Part shown: one piece after another, positions 1 through 10,800 of the stretch
How positions within the stretch are numbered: the stretch's first letter is position 1
Layout: each line of letters starts with the position of its first letter
Translations under genes and position numbers: made by a program
Origin: Plantibacter sp. Leaf314
GTDB lineage: Bacteria > Actinomycetota > Actinomycetes > Actinomycetales > Microbacteriaceae
Reading direction: 5' to 3'
Assembly: GCF_001423185.1 (NCBI RefSeq)
Contig: NZ_LMOB01000001.1
Span: 248,001-312,000, forward strand
Length of the DNA stretch: 64,000 nt
The notes under the pieces: model-generated
The model's input: the letters and a program-made list of their open reading frames with translations, nothing else
Told to the model about the DNA's origin: nothing
Databases searched by the model: none

Positions 1-3000
1 CCAGCTCCCACGGCGTACCGGCGTGCTTCAACGAGTTCAACGGGCTCGCGCCGGTGCCGCCGTCGTGGCCCGAGACGAGGATCACGTCGGAGAGCGCCTT
101 CGCGACGCCCGCCGCGACCGCACCGATGCCGGACTGGCTGACCAGCTTCGTGTGGATCCGGGCCTTCGGGTTCGCACGTTTCAGATCGAAGATCAGCTGT
201 TTGAGGTCCTCGATGGAGTAGATGTCATGGTGCGGTGGCGGCGAGATCAAGCCGACACCGGCCGTCGCGTGCCGGGTCCGGGCCACCCACGGGTAGACCT
301 TCGTCGGGGGCAGCTGCCCACCCTCGCCGGGCTTCGCGCCCTGGGCGAGTTTGATCTGGATGTCGTCGGCGTGGGTCAGGTACATGCTCGTCACGCCGAA
401 CCGGCCGGACGCGACCTGCTTGATCGCACTGCGTCGCGTCGGGTCCAGCAGACGATCGACGTCCTCGCCGCCCTCGCCCGTGTTGGACTTCGCGCCGATG
501 CTGTTCATCGCGATCGCCAGGGTCTCGTGGGCCTCTCGCGAGATCGAGCCGTAGCTCATCGCCCCGGTCGAGAACCGCTTGACGATCGAGGAGACCGACT
601 CCACCTCGTCCAGCGGGACCGGCGGACGGGCGCCCGCGCGGAGCGTGAACATCCCTCGCAGCGTCATGAGCTGTGCCGCCTGTGAGTCGACCATGTGCGT
701 GTACTCACGGAAGATGTCGTACCGGCGGGTCTTCGTGGCGTGCTGGAGCTTGAAGACGGTCTCGGGGTTGAAGAGGTGTGGTGAGCCGTCGCGCCGCCAC
801 TGGTACTCGCCACCGGACTGCAGGCGTTCGTGCGCGGTCGACGCGGCGTCCTCCGGGTAGGCGTAGCGGTGACGCTTCGCGTTCTCCTCGGCGATGACCT
901 CGATGCCGACGCCGCCGAGCTTCGTCTCGGTGCCGGTGAAGTAGGTCTCGACGAGCTGCTCACTCAGGCCGACCGCTTCGAACGCCTGCGCACCCGCGTA
1001 GGAGGAGACGGTCGAGATGCCCATCTTGGACATGATCTTCAGGACGCCCTTGCCGAGCGCCTTGATGACGTTCTTCACGGCCTGTTCGCGCGTGACGCCC
1101 TGGATGAGACCGCTGCGGACGAGATCCTCGCAGCTCTCCATCGCCAGGTACGGGTTGATCGCCGACGCGCCGTACCCGATCAGCAGGGCGACATGGTGGA
1201 CCTCGCGGACGTCGCCGGCTTCGACGACGAGCCCGACCTTCATCCGGTTCTCGGCGCGGATGAGATGGTGGTGGACGGCGGCCAGCGACAGCAGCGACGG
1301 GATCGGGGCGAGATCCGAGTTCGAGTCACGATCGCTGAGGACGATGAACTCCGAGCCTGCGAGGATCGCCTCGTCGACCTCGGCACACATCTCGCGGAGC
1401 CTGGACTCGAGGCCCGCGGCTCCGTCCTCGACCCGGTACAGCGCCCGCACCGTGGCCGTCAGCGGGCTCCCCGGGGTCGGGTCGATGTGTTGGATCTTCG
1501 CCAGCTCGTCGTTGTCGATGACCGGGAAGTCGAGCACGACCTGCTTCGCATGCTCCGGACCCCAGGACAGCAGGTTCCGCTCCGGTCCGAGGCCGAGCTT
1601 CAGGGAGGTGACGACCTCCTCGCGGATGGAGTCGAGCGGCGGGTTCGTCACCTGTGCGAACTGCTGCACGAAGTAGTCGAACAGGAGCCGTGGCCGATCC
1701 GAGAGCACGGCGATCGGCGTGTCGGAGCCCATCGCCCCGAGCGGCTCCGCGCCGTTCTGGCCCATCGGCTGGAGGAGGATGCGCACCTCCTCCTCCGTGT
1801 ACCCGAAGGTCCGCTGGCGGCGGGTCACCGAAGCGGGCGTGTGCACGATGTGCTCGCGCTCGGGGAGGTCGCTGAGGTTGATCCGGCCCTGCTCGAGCCA
1901 CTCGCCCCAGGGGGCGGAGGCCGACAGCTCGTCCTTGATCTCGTCGTCCTCGATGATGCGTCCTGCCACGGTGTCGACGAGGAACATCTTGCCCGGACGC
2001 AGACGGCCCTTGCGCTTCACCCGGCTCGGCTCGATGTCGAGCACGCCGATCTCGCTGCCGAGGACGACGAGCCCGTCGGTGGTCTCCAGCCAGCGTCCCG
2101 GGCGCAGCCCGTTGCGGTCGAGGGTGGCGCCCACGAGCGAGCCGTCGGTGAAGGTGAGGGCGGCCGGACCGTCCCACGGTTCCATCTGCATGGAGTTGAA
2201 CTCGTAGAAGTCTCGACGCTGCTGCGAGAGACCGGTCTGCTTCTCCCAGGCCTCGGGCACCATCATCATCATCGCGTGCGGCAGCGACCGGCCCGTCAGC
2301 GTTAGCAGCTCGAGCACCTCGTCGAAGGACGCGGAGTCACTCGCACCGGGCGTGATGATGGGGAGCAGCGGCCGGACGTCGCCGATGAGTTCGGACTCGA
2401 GCTGGGACTGACGGGCGCGCATCCAGTTGCGGTTGCCCTCCACCGTGTTGATCTCGCCGTTGTGCGCCATCATCCGCAGGGGCTGGGCGAGCGGCCACGA
2501 CGGGAACGTGTTGGTCGAGTACCGGGAGTGCACGATGGCGAGCTTGGTCGCGAACCGTTCGTCGGAGAGATCCGGGTAGAAGGGTTCGAGCTGCAGGGTG
2601 GTGACCATGCCCTTGTAGACGAGGGTCCGGCTCGACAGGGAGATGAAGTACGCGCCGAGTTCGCGCTCCGCGCGCTTCCGCAGACGGAAGGCGAGGCGGT
2701 CGAGGGCGATGCCGGACGGCTTCGAGGGGTCCGACCCGGTGACGAACAGCTGCTCGAAGGCGGGCATGGCGGCGCGCGCGAGCTTGCCCAGCTCGTCGGG
2801 GTCGACGGGGACCTCGCGCCAACCGAGCACGGTGAGCTGCTCATCGGCGGCGATCGCCGCGATCTGGGACTGGAGGAGCGCTCGTGCCGAGTCGTCCGTG
2901 GGGAGGAAGGCGATCCCGACCGCGTACTCGCCGAGCGGCGGGAGTTCGAACCCGGCGACGCCGCGCAGGAATTCATCGGGCATCTGGGTGAGGATGCCCG

Positions 3001-3211
3001 CGCCGTCGCCGGTGCCGGCGTCGGAACCGATCGCACCTCGGTGCTCCAGGTTCCGGAGCGAGCCGAGTGCGGCGTCGATGATGCTGTGCGAGGCGTCGCC
3101 CGTCAGGGTCGCCACCATCGCCAGACCGCAGGCGTCCTTCTCGTTCGCCGGGTCGTACATGCCCTGCTTGGGCGGGACTGCGCTGAACGAAGCGTACGGT
3201 GCATGCGCCAT
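1..3211 (-). CDS. gltB: Glutamate synthase large subunit, 3' end beyond window
   Basis: Large (alpha) subunit of NADPH-dependent glutamate synthase, making two glutamates from glutamine and 2-oxoglutarate. About 1,070 codons are visible out of roughly 1,500 expected. Reading from ATG 3211, a short propeptide ends before Cys28 in the context KDACGLAM, the N-terminal nucleophile of the class II glutaminase domain. The lowest coordinates encode [20 protein letters not shown], the FMN-binding core of the synthase domain. The iron-sulfur cysteines and the C-terminal beta-helix lie off the left edge, where gltD would be expected next (inference). A GAGGAC ribosome binding sequence precedes the ATG. 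It is separated from lgt by 121 bases that contain a hairpin, so it may have its own promoter. Confidence 0.97.
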   Translation of the reverse strand, partial: MAHAPYASFSAVPPKQGMYDPANEKDACGLAMVATLTGDASHSIIDAALGSLRNLEHRGAIGSDAGTGDGAGILTQMPDEFLRGVAGFELPPLGEYAVGIAFLPTDDSARALLQSQIAAIAADEQLTVLGWREVPVDPDELGKLARAAMPAFEQLFVTGSDPSKPSGIALDRLAFRLRKRAERELGAYFISLSSRTLVYKGMVTTLQLEPFYPDLSDERFATKLAIVHSRYSTNTFPSWPLAQPLRMMAHNGEINTVEGNRNWMRARQSQLESELIGDVRPLLPIITPGASDSASFDEVLELLTLTGRSLPHAMMMMVPEAWEKQTGLSQQRRDFYEFNSMQMEPWDGPAALTFTDGSLVGATLDRNGLRPGRWLETTDGLVVLGSEIGVLDIEPSRVKRKGRLRPGKMFLVDTVAGRIIEDDEIKDELSASAPWGEWLEQGRINLSDLPEREHIVHTPASVTRRQRTFGYTEEEVRILLQPMGQNGAEPLGAMGSDTPIAVLSDRPRLLFDYFVQQFAQVTNPPLDSIREEVVTSLKLGLGPERNLLSWGPEHAKQVVLDFPVIDNDELAKIQHIDPTPGSPLTATVRALYRVEDGAAGLESRLREMCAEVDEAILAGSEFIVLSDRDSNSDLAPIPSLLSLAAVHHHLIRAENRMKVGLVVEAGDVREVHHVALLIGYGASAINPYLAMESCEDLVRSGLIQGVTREQAVKNVIKALGKGVLKIMSKMGISTVSSYAGAQAFEAVGLSEQLVETYFTGTETKLGGVGIEVIAEENAKRHRYAYPEDAASTAHERLQSGGEYQWRRDGSPHLFNPETVFKLQHATKTRRYDIFREYTHMVDSQAAQLMTLRGMFTLRAGARPPVPLDEVESVSSIVKRFSTGAMSYGSISREAHETLAIAMNSIGAKSNTGEGGEDVDRLLDPTRRSAIKQVASGRFGVTSMYLTHADDIQIKLAQGAKPGEGGQLPPTKVYPWVARTRHATAGVGLISPPPHHDIYSIEDLKQLIFDLKRANPKARIHTKLVSQSGIGAVAAGVAKALSDVILVSGHDGGTGASPLNSLKHAGTPWEL

Positions 3212-3277
3212 GGGATTACCGTCCTCACGAATGGGGGATCAGAAGCGGGACGTCACTGGCCCTGGAACGAAACGGTT

Positions 3278-3306
3278 GGCGGACCCCGTGCGTCGTCGGG
3301 ATCCAC
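3278..3306 (-). terminator. Hairpin between lgt and gltB
   Basis: As minus-strand RNA, GGUGGAUCCC pairs with GGGGUCCGCC (ten pairs, two of them G-U) around an 11-base loop (wait region 3288-3297 is ten bases). It lies 27 bases after the lgt stop codon. There is no U-tract, as is common in high-GC actinobacteria. It could be the lgt terminator or part of the gltB leader. Confidence 0.4.
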
Positions 3307-3332
3307 CCGGCCTGAGAGAGGGTATGCCTGGC

Positions 3333-4346
3333 CTAGGAGGGTGAGCCGGTCTTGCTTGTGGCGACCGTGTCCTTGGACGTCGGAGCGGACGATGCAGTGC
3401 TCCGTGGACGACCGGCATCATCGCCGGTCGCGGCACTGCGCAGCCCCAGGTTCTCCGCGTCGGTGTCGTAGTAGTCTACCGCAGCCTTCGGATCGTTCCA
3501 GGCGCGACCGGCGACATAGGCCGACGGCTCCGTGCCGGTGTGACGGCGCGACTGGATGACGATGATCGCGATACCCACGACGATCGCGAGGATGGCGGCC
3601 CACACGTTGGCGCGGATGCCGAACAGGTACTCGCTCGGGTCGATCCGGATGGTCTCCCAGACGGTGCGGCCGGCGCCGTACCAGATGAGGTACACGCCGA
3701 AGAGCCGACCCCACTGCGGGTTGAAGCGGTGACCGATCCACAGGATGACGGCGACACCGAGGAGGTTCCAGATGATCTCGTACAGGAACGTCGGGTGGAA
3801 CAGGGTGCCGGCCGGCAGACCGATCGGGAACGCCGGGTTGCTGGCTTCGATCTCCAGGCCCCACGGCAGGTCGGTCGGCAGACCGTACAGCTCGTGGTTG
3901 AAGTAGTTGCCGAGGCGCCCGAAGGCCTGTGCGAGCAGCAGCCCTGGCGCCAGCGCGTCGGCGAAGGTCCAGAAGCGGATGCCCGTCATCCGGCAGCCGA
4001 TGTAGGCGCCGACGGCTCCTCCGAGGAGCGAACCGAAGATCGCGATGCCGCCCTCCCAGATGTAGAGCGTCCGCAGGAGGTCGGCGCCCGGGTAGAAGTA
4101 GTCCCCGGGGTGCGTCAGGACGTGGAAGATCCGCGCTCCGATGATGCCGAGCGGAATGGCCCACAGGATGATGTCGAGCACGATACCCGGCTCGGCTCCG
4201 CGCTTGGTCAGGCGACGGGAGGTCAGGATGGTCGCGACGACGATCCCGGCGATGATGCACAGCGCGTACATGTGCACCGTGAACGGACCGACGCTGAACG
4301 ACGCGATGTCCGGGTTCGGGCTCGGGATGCTGAGGGGTGCAATCAC
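3333..4346 (-). CDS. lgt: Phosphatidylglycerol-prolipoprotein diacylglyceryl transferase
   Basis: Transfers diacylglycerol from phosphatidylglycerol to the lipobox cysteine of prolipoproteins, the first step of lipoprotein maturation, in the cytoplasmic membrane. The 337-residue product shows the Lgt signature GRLGNYFNHELYG, the ARIFHVLTHPGDY segment and several hydrophobic spans over its first 270 residues. A hydrophilic tail of about 60 residues, common in actinobacterial Lgt, follows. The start is GTG at 4346, with AAAGG about a dozen bases upstream. It sits downstream of trpA with a 122-base gap, the usual actinobacterial trp-lgt arrangement. Confidence 0.96.
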   Translation of the reverse strand: MIAPLSIPSPNPDIASFSVGPFTVHMYALCIIAGIVVATILTSRRLTKRGAEPGIVLDIILWAIPLGIIGARIFHVLTHPGDYFYPGADLLRTLYIWEGGIAIFGSLLGGAVGAYIGCRMTGIRFWTFADALAPGLLLAQAFGRLGNYFNHELYGLPTDLPWGLEIEASNPAFPIGLPAGTLFHPTFLYEIIWNLLGVAVILWIGHRFNPQWGRLFGVYLIWYGAGRTVWETIRIDPSEYLFGIRANVWAAILAIVVGIAIIVIQSRRHTGTEPSAYVAGRAWNDPKAAVDYYDTDAENLGLRSAATGDDAGRPRSTASSAPTSKDTVATSKTGSPS

Positions 4347-4408
4347 TGCAGTGGTCGCCTTTCGTTACGAACTCTGATCGAGTGTACGGCCTTCGGCATC
4401 GCGGACGT

Positions 4409-4426
4409 GCTGAGGCTACCCTCAGC
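4409..4426 (-). terminator. Short hairpin between trpA and lgt
   Basis: Perfect 7-bp inverted repeat (GCTGAGG/CCTCAGC) with a 4-base loop, 42 bases after the trpA stop. It may attenuate read-through from the trp genes into lgt. There is no U-tract, so this is a weak call. Confidence 0.3.
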
Positions 4427-4468
4427 GCGCCCGTCGACGGAACGCCGCGACGGGTCCGGGCGTGCGGC

Positions 4469-5281
4469 TCAGCGGCTGGTGCCGGCCGCGAGCGACCGGA
4501 CGACCTCGGTGACGGCGGGGACGCCGCCGTCGGCGAGGGCCTTGACGAACACGGACCCGACGATCGCGCCGTCGGCGTACTCGAGGACGGATCGCACCTG
4601 CTCGGCCGTCGAGATGCCGATACCCACGCAGGCGTGCTCGGCGCCGGCTGCGCGGAGGCGTCCGACGAGCGTCTTGGCGGCGGCGTCGAGATCCTGCCGC
4701 GCTCCCGTGATACCCATCGTCGAGACGGTGTAGACGAAGCCCTTCGAGTGCTCGGTCACGAGCGAGAGGCGCTCGTCACTCGACGTCGGGGCCGCGAGGA
4801 AGACGCGGTCGAGCCCGAGGCGGTCGCTGACGTCCAGCCACTCCGCGGCGGCGTCCGGGGTGATGTCCGGCGTGATCAGGCCGGCTCCCCCCGCCGCAGC
4901 GAGGTCTGAGGCGAAACGCTCGACGCCGTACTGCGTCACCGGGTTCCAGTAGGTCATGACGAGGACCGGGACGTCGACCGCGGCGCGGATCGCACTGACC
5001 GCCGTGAAGACGTCGCGCAGTCTGAAGCCTCCGGCCAGCGCCGTCATGGTGGCGGCTTGGATGACGGCACCGTCCATGACCGGATCGGAGTAGGGCACAC
5101 CCAGCTCGAGGACGTCGACGCCGTTCTGCGCCAGCGCGATGGCGGCATCGATGCTCGTCTGGAGATCGGGGAACCCGACCGGCAGGTACCCGATGAGTGC
5201 GCCGGCGCGTTCGGTCGCTGCGGCGTCGATGGCCGTCGAGACGGCCGACGTCACGGCGGGGTCCGCCTGCTGAGCGGTCAT
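4469..5281 (-). CDS. trpA: Tryptophan synthase alpha chain
   Basis: Cleaves indole-3-glycerol phosphate to indole and glyceraldehyde 3-phosphate in the alpha2-beta2 tryptophan synthase complex. The 270-residue TIM barrel has the family motif [14 protein letters not shown], giving Glu59 and Asp70 as the equivalents of E. coli Glu49 and Asp60. The C-terminal phosphate-binding part reads [10 protein letters not shown] and [12 protein letters not shown]. The ATG at 5281 overlaps the trpB stop by four bases (ATGA), so the two partner subunits are translationally coupled. Confidence 0.98.
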   Translation of the reverse strand: MTAQQADPAVTSAVSTAIDAAATERAGALIGYLPVGFPDLQTSIDAAIALAQNGVDVLELGVPYSDPVMDGAVIQAATMTALAGGFRLRDVFTAVSAIRAAVDVPVLVMTYWNPVTQYGVERFASDLAAAGGAGLITPDITPDAAAEWLDVSDRLGLDRVFLAAPTSSDERLSLVTEHSKGFVYTVSTMGITGARQDLDAAAKTLVGRLRAAGAEHACVGIGISTAEQVRSVLEYADGAIVGSVFVKALADGGVPAVTEVVRSLAAGTSR

Positions 5282-6528
5282 GCGTTGCGCCCGGCTTCGT
5301 CGAGGAGCCCGAAGTAGGCACCGGCGGTCTCGACGTCCTTGTCGCCACGTCCTGACAGGTTGACCAGGATGGTCGCGTCGGGACCCAGCTCCTTGCCGAG
5401 CACGATGGCACCCGCGAGGGCGTGCGCCGACTCGATGGCCGGGATGATCCCCTCGGTCCGGCTCAGGAGCCGGAACGCCTCCATCGCCTCCGCGTCGGTG
5501 GCGGGGACGTACGTCGCGCGTCCGGTGTCGGCGAGCCAGGCGTGCTCCGGGCCGACGCCCGGGTAGTCGAGCCCGGCGGAGATGGAGTGCGACTCGACCG
5601 TCTGGCCGTCGTCGTCCTGGAGGACGAACGTCCGGGCACCGTGGAGGACGCCGGGACGTCCGCGTCCGATGGACGCGGCGTGTCGAGGGGTGTCGACGCC
5701 GTCGCCGGCCGCCTCGACGCCGTAGAGGGCGACGTCCGCGTCGTCGAGGAAGGCGTGGAAGATGCCGATGGCGTTCGAGCCGCCGCCGACACAGGCGACG
5801 ACCGCGTCGGGGAGGGACCCGTTCAGTTCGAGGAGCTGGGCGCGAGCCTCCTCGCCGATGATCTTCTGGAAGTCGCGCACCATGACGGGGAAGGGGTGTG
5901 GTCCCGCAGCGGTGCCGAAGAGGTAGTTGGTCGTCTCGACCGAGGCGACCCAGTCGCGGTACGCCTCGTTGATCGCGTCCTTGAGCGTGCGCGAGCCGGA
6001 GGTGACCGGGATGACGGTGGCGCCGAGGAGGCGCATGCGTGCGACGTTGAGCGCCTGCCGTTCGGTGTCGACCTCGCCCATGTAGATCGTGCAGTCGAGA
6101 CCGAACAGGGCGGCGGCGGTCGCCGTGGCGACCCCGTGCTGACCTGCCCCGGTCTCGGCGATCACGCGCGTCTTGCCGATGCGCTTCGTCAGCAGCGCCT
6201 GGCCGAGCACGTTGTTGATCTTGTGGGACCCGGTGTGATTGAGGTCCTCGCGCTTGAGGAAGATGCGCGCTCCGCCGGCGGAGGCTGCGAACCGCGGGAC
6301 CTCGGTGATGATCGACGGTCGGCCGGCGTAGTCGCGCAGCAGCGTGGTGAGCTCGGCCTGGAAGGTCTCATCGACCTTCGCGGCCTCGTAGGCGGCCGCC
6401 AGCTCGTCGACCGCGGCGATGAGCGCCTCCGGCATGTAGCGTCCGCCGAAGTCGCCGAAGAACGGGCCGGCTTCGTCTCGCAGGTGGGTGGGCTCGGTGT
6501 TCGCGGGCGTGGGGGGTGACAGGGTCAT
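5278..6528 (-). CDS. trpB: Tryptophan synthase beta chain
   Basis: PLP enzyme that condenses indole with L-serine to L-tryptophan. The 416 residues include the PLP lysine (Lys103) in [11 protein letters not shown], the phosphate-cradling GGGSNAIG loop and the KDVETAG C-terminal region. A 15 to 20 residue N-terminal extension precedes the conserved [14 protein letters not shown]. The start overlaps the trpC stop by four bases and the end overlaps trpA by four, so trpC, trpB and trpA form one coupled unit. Confidence 0.98.
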   Translation of the reverse strand: MTLSPPTPANTEPTHLRDEAGPFFGDFGGRYMPEALIAAVDELAAAYEAAKVDETFQAELTTLLRDYAGRPSIITEVPRFAASAGGARIFLKREDLNHTGSHKINNVLGQALLTKRIGKTRVIAETGAGQHGVATATAAALFGLDCTIYMGEVDTERQALNVARMRLLGATVIPVTSGSRTLKDAINEAYRDWVASVETTNYLFGTAAGPHPFPVMVRDFQKIIGEEARAQLLELNGSLPDAVVACVGGGSNAIGIFHAFLDDADVALYGVEAAGDGVDTPRHAASIGRGRPGVLHGARTFVLQDDDGQTVESHSISAGLDYPGVGPEHAWLADTGRATYVPATDAEAMEAFRLLSRTEGIIPAIESAHALAGAIVLGKELGPDATILVNLSGRGDKDVETAGAYFGLLDEAGRNA

Positions 6529-7301
6529 TCGGATGCTCCCAGGAACTGTTCGAGGGTGGCGACGGGGTCGCCGGTGACGAGTGCTTCGCCGACCAGGACG
6601 ACGTCCGCGCCGTCACGTCGGTAGGCTGCGACGTCCGACGCGCCGAGCACGGCGGACTCGGCGATCTTGATCGCGTCGGCGGGGAACCGGTCCGTCAGCG
6701 AGCCGAAGAGGTTGCGATCGAGTTCGAAGGTGCTGAGGTTCCGCGCGTTGACGCCGATGAGCCGGGCGCCGATGTCGCTCGCCCGAGCGAGCTCGTCAGC
6801 CGAGTGGGTCTCGACCAATGGCGTCATGCCGAGCTGGACGACGAGCTCGTGCAGCGACAGCAGGGTGGGCTGGTCGAGCCCGGCGACGATGAGCAGGACG
6901 AGGTCTGCGCCCGCGGCCCGGGCCTCGAAGACCTGATAGGGCAGCGAGATGAAGTCCTTGCGCAACACCGGGATCCGGATCGACGCACGGACGGCTTCGA
7001 GGTCGCCCAGCGAACCGCCGAACTTCCGCCCCTCCGTGAGGACACTGACCGCACTGGCGCCGCCCTGCTCGTAGAGCGAGGCGAGGAGCGCCGGATCGGG
7101 GATGTCGGCCAAGGCGCCTCGAGAGGGGCTCGACCGCTTGACCTCGGCGATGATCTTCACGCTCTCGGCAGGAGCGAGCGCGGCCAACGCATCGATCGCC
7201 GGAGGGGCGTCGACCGCCAGAGCCTCGACGGCTGCAGCCGGACGGCCCGCGAGGCGCCCGAGGGCGTCCTCCTTCGCGCCGGCCATCAGGTCGGCGAGCA
7301 T
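6525..7301 (-). CDS. trpC: Indole-3-glycerol phosphate synthase
   Basis: Converts 1-(2-carboxyphenylamino)-1-deoxyribulose 5-phosphate to indole-3-glycerol phosphate. The family motif [13 protein letters not shown] is at about residues 50-62, followed by RKDFI and [13 protein letters not shown], the catalytic and substrate-binding strands. I place the start at ATG 7301 (MLADLMAG, 258 residues); an upstream in-frame extension would run into the preceding gene and lacks similarity. It starts 2 bases after the stop of the small membrane protein upstream. Confidence 0.97.
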   Translation of the reverse strand: MLADLMAGAKEDALGRLAGRPAAAVEALAVDAPPAIDALAALAPAESVKIIAEVKRSSPSRGALADIPDPALLASLYEQGGASAVSVLTEGRKFGGSLGDLEAVRASIRIPVLRKDFISLPYQVFEARAAGADLVLLIVAGLDQPTLLSLHELVVQLGMTPLVETHSADELARASDIGARLIGVNARNLSTFELDRNLFGSLTDRFPADAIKIAESAVLGASDVAAYRRDGADVVLVGEALVTGDPVATLEQFLGASE

Positions 7302-7303
7302 GT

Positions 7304-7534
7304 TCAGTGCTCTTTCGCCAGGGTCTTGGAGCCGCCGACGCCGTACCCGGCCTTGGCGAGGACGCCACCGGTGATCCAACCGAGGAGCAGCACACCGGCC
7401 GAGATCCAGACGAGCAGCGGCATGTCGAGCCAGAAGAAGACCGTACCGGCGGCGAACGCGACCAACATGATGATCACGGCGGTCCAGGCGGCGGGCGAGT
7501 GTCCGTGGCCGGGGTCCGAGGGGTCGGTGCTCAT
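7304..7534 (-). CDS. HGxxPAAW family small membrane protein
   Basis: A 76-residue protein with the hydrophilic N-terminal motif HGHSPAAW and two predicted membrane segments (roughly residues 18-36 and 41-60). Proteins with this motif are commonly encoded just upstream of trpC in actinobacteria; their function is not known to me. ATG 7534 is preceded by AGAAGGAGAACC, a strong ribosome binding site. It ends 2 bases before trpC, so it is co-translated with the trp genes. The longer frame upstream lacks a convincing start. Confidence 0.88.
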   Translation of the reverse strand: MSTDPSDPGHGHSPAAWTAVIIMLVAFAAGTVFFWLDMPLLVWISAGVLLLGWITGGVLAKAGYGVGGSKTLAKEH

Positions 7535-7637
7535 GGTTCTCCTTCTGTGCGGGTGCGGTTTCCAGTGTACCGGCAAGTCATGGACGGTTCCGTGCGTGGG
7601 CCACGAGTTCCCAGGTGGCCTGAGCCCCGGCCTCGAC

Positions 7638-8309
7638 TCACCGGGTGGGGTCGTCGCCGCGGCTGAGGTCGTCCCAGGCGCCGACCGGATCGGCGCTCGG
7701 GGCCGACTCGACCTGCGTGAAGCGCACGGCCTGGTACTTGCGCGACGGGCCGGGCCACATCCGGTGCGTGACCGCGGTGGCTAGGCCGGCGAGACCGAGG
7801 ACGATTCCGAGGACCAGCGCGACGGCCGGCCACGCGGTGAGCGACGTCGCGGCGACGAGGTCGACGGTCGACTGGTTGCCGGCGACGCCCGTCGCCTCCG
7901 TCACGGCCGCTGCGCCGGCGGTCGCGGGAGCGGTGAGGACGGTGATCGCCGAGATCGCGACGCACACGCCGATCACTGCCTCGAGCACACCGAGGATGAT
8001 GCGGAAGACCGGCCCGGCGATCGCCAGGGCGGCGACGAGCGCCAGACCGGCCAGCGCGAGGGCCGAGAGGGCTGGGGCCGCGACGGACCCCACCACGTCG
8101 AGGGCACCGGAGTGCGGTCCGACGCCGACGAGGCTGATCGAGAGCCAGGACTGCGTCCACGCGGCGAGGATGAGGGCGTTCGCCAGGACCGCGGTGACGA
8201 GGAGCAGCGTCTTCACACGGCGCTGTCGGCTGCGGAGGGCCCGCGCCTCGAGGTCGTCGGCCGGGGACGCTTCAGGCGCGGACGATGCTGTCTCATTGGT
8301 CTCGGTCAT
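7638..8309 (-). CDS. Trp biosynthesis-associated membrane protein (TIGR02234-like)
   Basis: A 223-residue integral membrane protein: a charged N-terminus of about 32 residues, then four hydrophobic stretches and a polar C-terminal tail. The AWTQSWLS segment after the first membrane helix is typical of the actinobacterial Trp operon-associated family, which has no proven biochemical role. In related genomes it follows trpE; here trpE is absent and the gene starts 13 bases after the hisI stop. That spacing suggests the his and trp clusters are transcribed together. Confidence 0.85.
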   Translation of the reverse strand: MTETNETASSAPEASPADDLEARALRSRQRRVKTLLLVTAVLANALILAAWTQSWLSISLVGVGPHSGALDVVGSVAAPALSALALAGLALVAALAIAGPVFRIILGVLEAVIGVCVAISAITVLTAPATAGAAAVTEATGVAGNQSTVDLVAATSLTAWPAVALVLGIVLGLAGLATAVTHRMWPGPSRKYQAVRFTQVESAPSADPVGAWDDLSRGDDPTR

Positions 8310-8322
8310 GCTCGAACTCGAT

Positions 8323-8712
8323 TCATGGTGTCGACGATGGCGCGGCGACGACGTCGAGGCTCCGGGCGTCGAAGCAGCTGCGGGTGCCCGTGTGGCACGC
8401 GGCTCCGAGCTGGTCGACCTCCACCAACAGGGTATCGCCGTCGCAGTCGTAGGAGACCCCTCGCACGAACTGTGCGTGCCCGGAGGTGTCGCCCTTCCGC
8501 CAGTACTCTTGGCGGGATCGCGACCAGTAGGTGACGCGTCCCTCGGTCATCGTGCGACGAACGGCTTCGGCGTCCATCCAGCCGAGCATGAGGACCTCCC
8601 GGGAGTCCCACTGCTGGACCACGGCAGGGATCAGCCCCTGCGCGTCGAAGGTGAGTTGCCGGATCGCGGTCTCCGGGTCGGCTCCGGCGGGGACGGTGAT
8701 GTCGGCGCTCAT
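8323..8712 (-). CDS. hisI: Phosphoribosyl-AMP cyclohydrolase
   Basis: Opens the purine ring of phosphoribosyl-AMP, the third step of histidine synthesis. The 129 residues carry [25 protein letters not shown], the acidic metal-binding DCDGDTLL and the zinc-binding cysteines in GAACHTG and RSCF. It is the stand-alone cyclohydrolase; the pyrophosphatase HisE is encoded separately at 10471. ATG 8712 overlaps the hisF stop by four bases. Confidence 0.97.
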   Translation of the reverse strand: MSADITVPAGADPETAIRQLTFDAQGLIPAVVQQWDSREVLMLGWMDAEAVRRTMTEGRVTYWSRSRQEYWRKGDTSGHAQFVRGVSYDCDGDTLLVEVDQLGAACHTGTRSCFDARSLDVVAAPSSTP

Positions 8713-9473
8713 GCTCGGACCGTCCAACCCGCATCGGCGAGCTCCTGCTTGACCTGTCCGATCGTCAGCTCCCCGTTGTGGAAGACGCTGGCTGCGAGGA
8801 CGGCGTCAGCGCCGGCTGCGATCGCCGGCGGGAAGTCGGCGAGCTTGCCCGCCCCACCGGACGCGATCACCGGTACGCGGCTCACCTCGCGCATGGCGCG
8901 GATGAGCTCGGTGTCGAAGCCGGCCTTGGTGCCGTCGGCGTCGATCGAGTTCACCAGCAACTCCCCCGCGCCGCGTTCGATGGCCTCGGTCGCCCAGGCG
9001 AGCGCGTCGAGTCCGGTCTCGCGACGACCGCCGTGCGTCGTGACGATCCATCCCGACGCGCTGTCGGCGTGCCGCTTGACGTCCAGCGAGAGCACCAGCA
9101 CCTGTGCACCGAACCGGTCGGCGATCTCTCCGAGGAGCTCGGGCCGCGCGATCGCCGCGCTGTTCACCCCGACCTTGTCGGCTCCGCTCGCGAGGAGCCG
9201 TGACACGTCGTGCGTGGTCCGGACGCCACCGCCCACGGTCAGCGGGATGAAGACCTGCTCCGCAGTGCGGCTGACGAGGTCGTAGGTGGTCTCGCGTTCG
9301 GCGACGGTCGCGGTGACGTCGAGGAAGGTGAGTTCGTCGGCACCCTGCTCGGCGTACCGCTTGGCGAGCTCGACGGGATCGCCGGCATCGCGCAGATCGA
9401 GGAAGTTGACCCCCTTCACGACGCGGCCGTCGGCGACGTCGAGGCAGGGGATGACTCGGGTGGCGAGTGACAC
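8709..9473 (-). CDS. hisF: Imidazole glycerol phosphate synthase cyclase subunit
   Basis: Cyclase half of the HisF-HisH complex. Ammonia from HisH reacts with PRFAR to give imidazole glycerol phosphate and AICAR. The 254-residue barrel has Asp12 in [13 protein letters not shown] and the second catalytic aspartate in [11 protein letters not shown], plus phosphate loops TVGGGV and ASGGAGK. I choose GTG 9473 because the conserved protein begins [12 protein letters not shown]; the reading frame is open further upstream but that part is not conserved. HisH is not in the window. Confidence 0.95.
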   Translation of the reverse strand: MSLATRVIPCLDVADGRVVKGVNFLDLRDAGDPVELAKRYAEQGADELTFLDVTATVAERETTYDLVSRTAEQVFIPLTVGGGVRTTHDVSRLLASGADKVGVNSAAIARPELLGEIADRFGAQVLVLSLDVKRHADSASGWIVTTHGGRRETGLDALAWATEAIERGAGELLVNSIDADGTKAGFDTELIRAMREVSRVPVIASGGAGKLADFPPAIAAGADAVLAASVFHNGELTIGQVKQELADAGWTVRA

Positions 9474-9520
9474 GATGGCCTCCGCGGGGCGACTGGAGCG
9501 GTCTGGGATGGGTTCGGTGC

Positions 9521-10360
9521 TCAGAGTCGAGCCGCGTGGATCGCCGTGACGAGGATCGCGCGCGCGCCGAGCTCGTAGAGGCGGTCCATGACGTCGTTCG
9601 CCTCGCCGCGCGGGATCATGACCCGGACGGCCACCCACTCGGGGTCGCGCAGCGGCGAGATCGTCGGCGACTCGATGCCACCGGCGACCGCGGTGGCCTG
9701 CTCCAGGAGTCGGACCGGGAGGTCGTAGTCGACGAGCACGTACTGCCGCGCGACGAGGACTCCCTGCAGACGACGGATGAGGGTGGCCGTGCTGGGCTTC
9801 GTCTCGGGAGAGGCGATGAGGACGGCTGTGGAGTCGAGGATGACGGGGCCGAAGATGCCGAGGCCGGCCTTCCTGAGGGTCGTACCGGTGGAGACCACGT
9901 CGGCGACCGCGTCGGCGACCCCGAGCTGAACGGCGGATTCGACCGCGCCGTCGAGGTGGACGAGCGTCGCGTCGACACCGGCCTCGCGCAGGAAGTTCCC
10001 GACCAGGCCGGGGTAGCTCGTGGCGACGGTCTTCCCGGCGAGGTCGGAGAGTTCCGCGAACTCCCCTGCCGGACCAGCGAAGCGGAAGGTGGAACCCCCG
10101 AAGCCGAGTTCGGCGAGTTCGGTCGCAGCGGAGTGCGAGTCGAGCAGGAGGTCGCGGCCCGTGATGCCGATATCGAGCGCACCCGAACCGACGTACGTCG
10201 CGATGTCCCGCGGACGCAGGTAGAAGAACTCGACGTCGTTCCGCGCGTCGACGACGTGCAGCTCCTTGGTGTCGCGGCGGGTGGCGTACCCGGCCTCCTG
10301 GAGCATCTCGACGGCGGTCTCGGACAGCGAGCCCTTGTTGGGCACGGCGACTCTCAGCAT
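9521..10360 (-). CDS. hisG: ATP phosphoribosyltransferase, long form
   Basis: First and feedback-controlled step of histidine synthesis: ATP plus PRPP gives phosphoribosyl-ATP. At 279 residues it is the long form. Its catalytic bilobal domain begins [14 protein letters not shown] and includes the PRPP loop region [11 protein letters not shown]. It ends in an ACT-like regulatory domain (roughly the last 75 residues, containing SPTISPL and [13 protein letters not shown]) that binds histidine in this family. ATG 10360 is preceded by GAGAT. It lies between hisE (110 bases upstream) and hisF (47 bases downstream). Confidence 0.97.
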   Translation of the reverse strand: MLRVAVPNKGSLSETAVEMLQEAGYATRRDTKELHVVDARNDVEFFYLRPRDIATYVGSGALDIGITGRDLLLDSHSAATELAELGFGGSTFRFAGPAGEFAELSDLAGKTVATSYPGLVGNFLREAGVDATLVHLDGAVESAVQLGVADAVADVVSTGTTLRKAGLGIFGPVILDSTAVLIASPETKPSTATLIRRLQGVLVARQYVLVDYDLPVRLLEQATAVAGGIESPTISPLRDPEWVAVRVMIPRGEANDVMDRLYELGARAILVTAIHAARL

Positions 10361-10470
10361 GGGGATCTCATCTCGTGGCGTGGTGGCGTGCGGGGTGCGC
10401 GGACCCATGGCGTCGGGGTCCGTCCTCGACGGTTCCCGGAGACGGTTGTGCTCCGGCGGACTCGTCCGGC

Positions 10471-10734
10471 CTACAGATGTCGGTAGACGTCGGCGGGGGT
10501 GAGGCCCTTCGCCACCATCATCACCTGCACGTGGTAGATCAGCTGGGAGATCTCCTCGGCCGTCTCGGTGTCGCTCTGGTACTCGGCCGCCATCCAGACC
10601 TCGGCCGCCTCTTCGACGATCTTCTTCCCGATGCCGTGCACGCCGGTGTCGAGTTCGCGGACCGTGCCGGACCCCTCAGGCCGGGACTCGGCCTTCTGGC
10701 GCAGCTCGTCGAACAGCTCGTCGAAGGTTTTCAC
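10471..10734 (-). CDS. hisE: Phosphoribosyl-ATP pyrophosphatase
   Basis: Removes pyrophosphate from phosphoribosyl-ATP, the second step of histidine synthesis. The 87-residue all-alpha protein has the MazG-like metal motif [13 protein letters not shown] and [14 protein letters not shown]. It is the usual length of the free-standing actinobacterial enzyme. It precedes hisG in the same direction, and rpe lies 66 bases upstream. Confidence 0.96.
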   Translation of the reverse strand: MKTFDELFDELRQKAESRPEGSGTVRELDTGVHGIGKKIVEEAAEVWMAAEYQSDTETAEEISQLIYHVQVMMVAKGLTPADVYRHL

Positions 10735-10800
10735 GTGCTCCAGGGTACCGGTTCCGGGCGGGGGTGCGCGCCGCCGGGGTGGACGGAGCGGGTCGCGGGC

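Noticed and set aside
3212..3332. Possible riboswitch (TPP or glutamine type) before gltB
   Set aside because: I saw CUCUCUCAGG and a hairpin, but not the conserved cores of either class.
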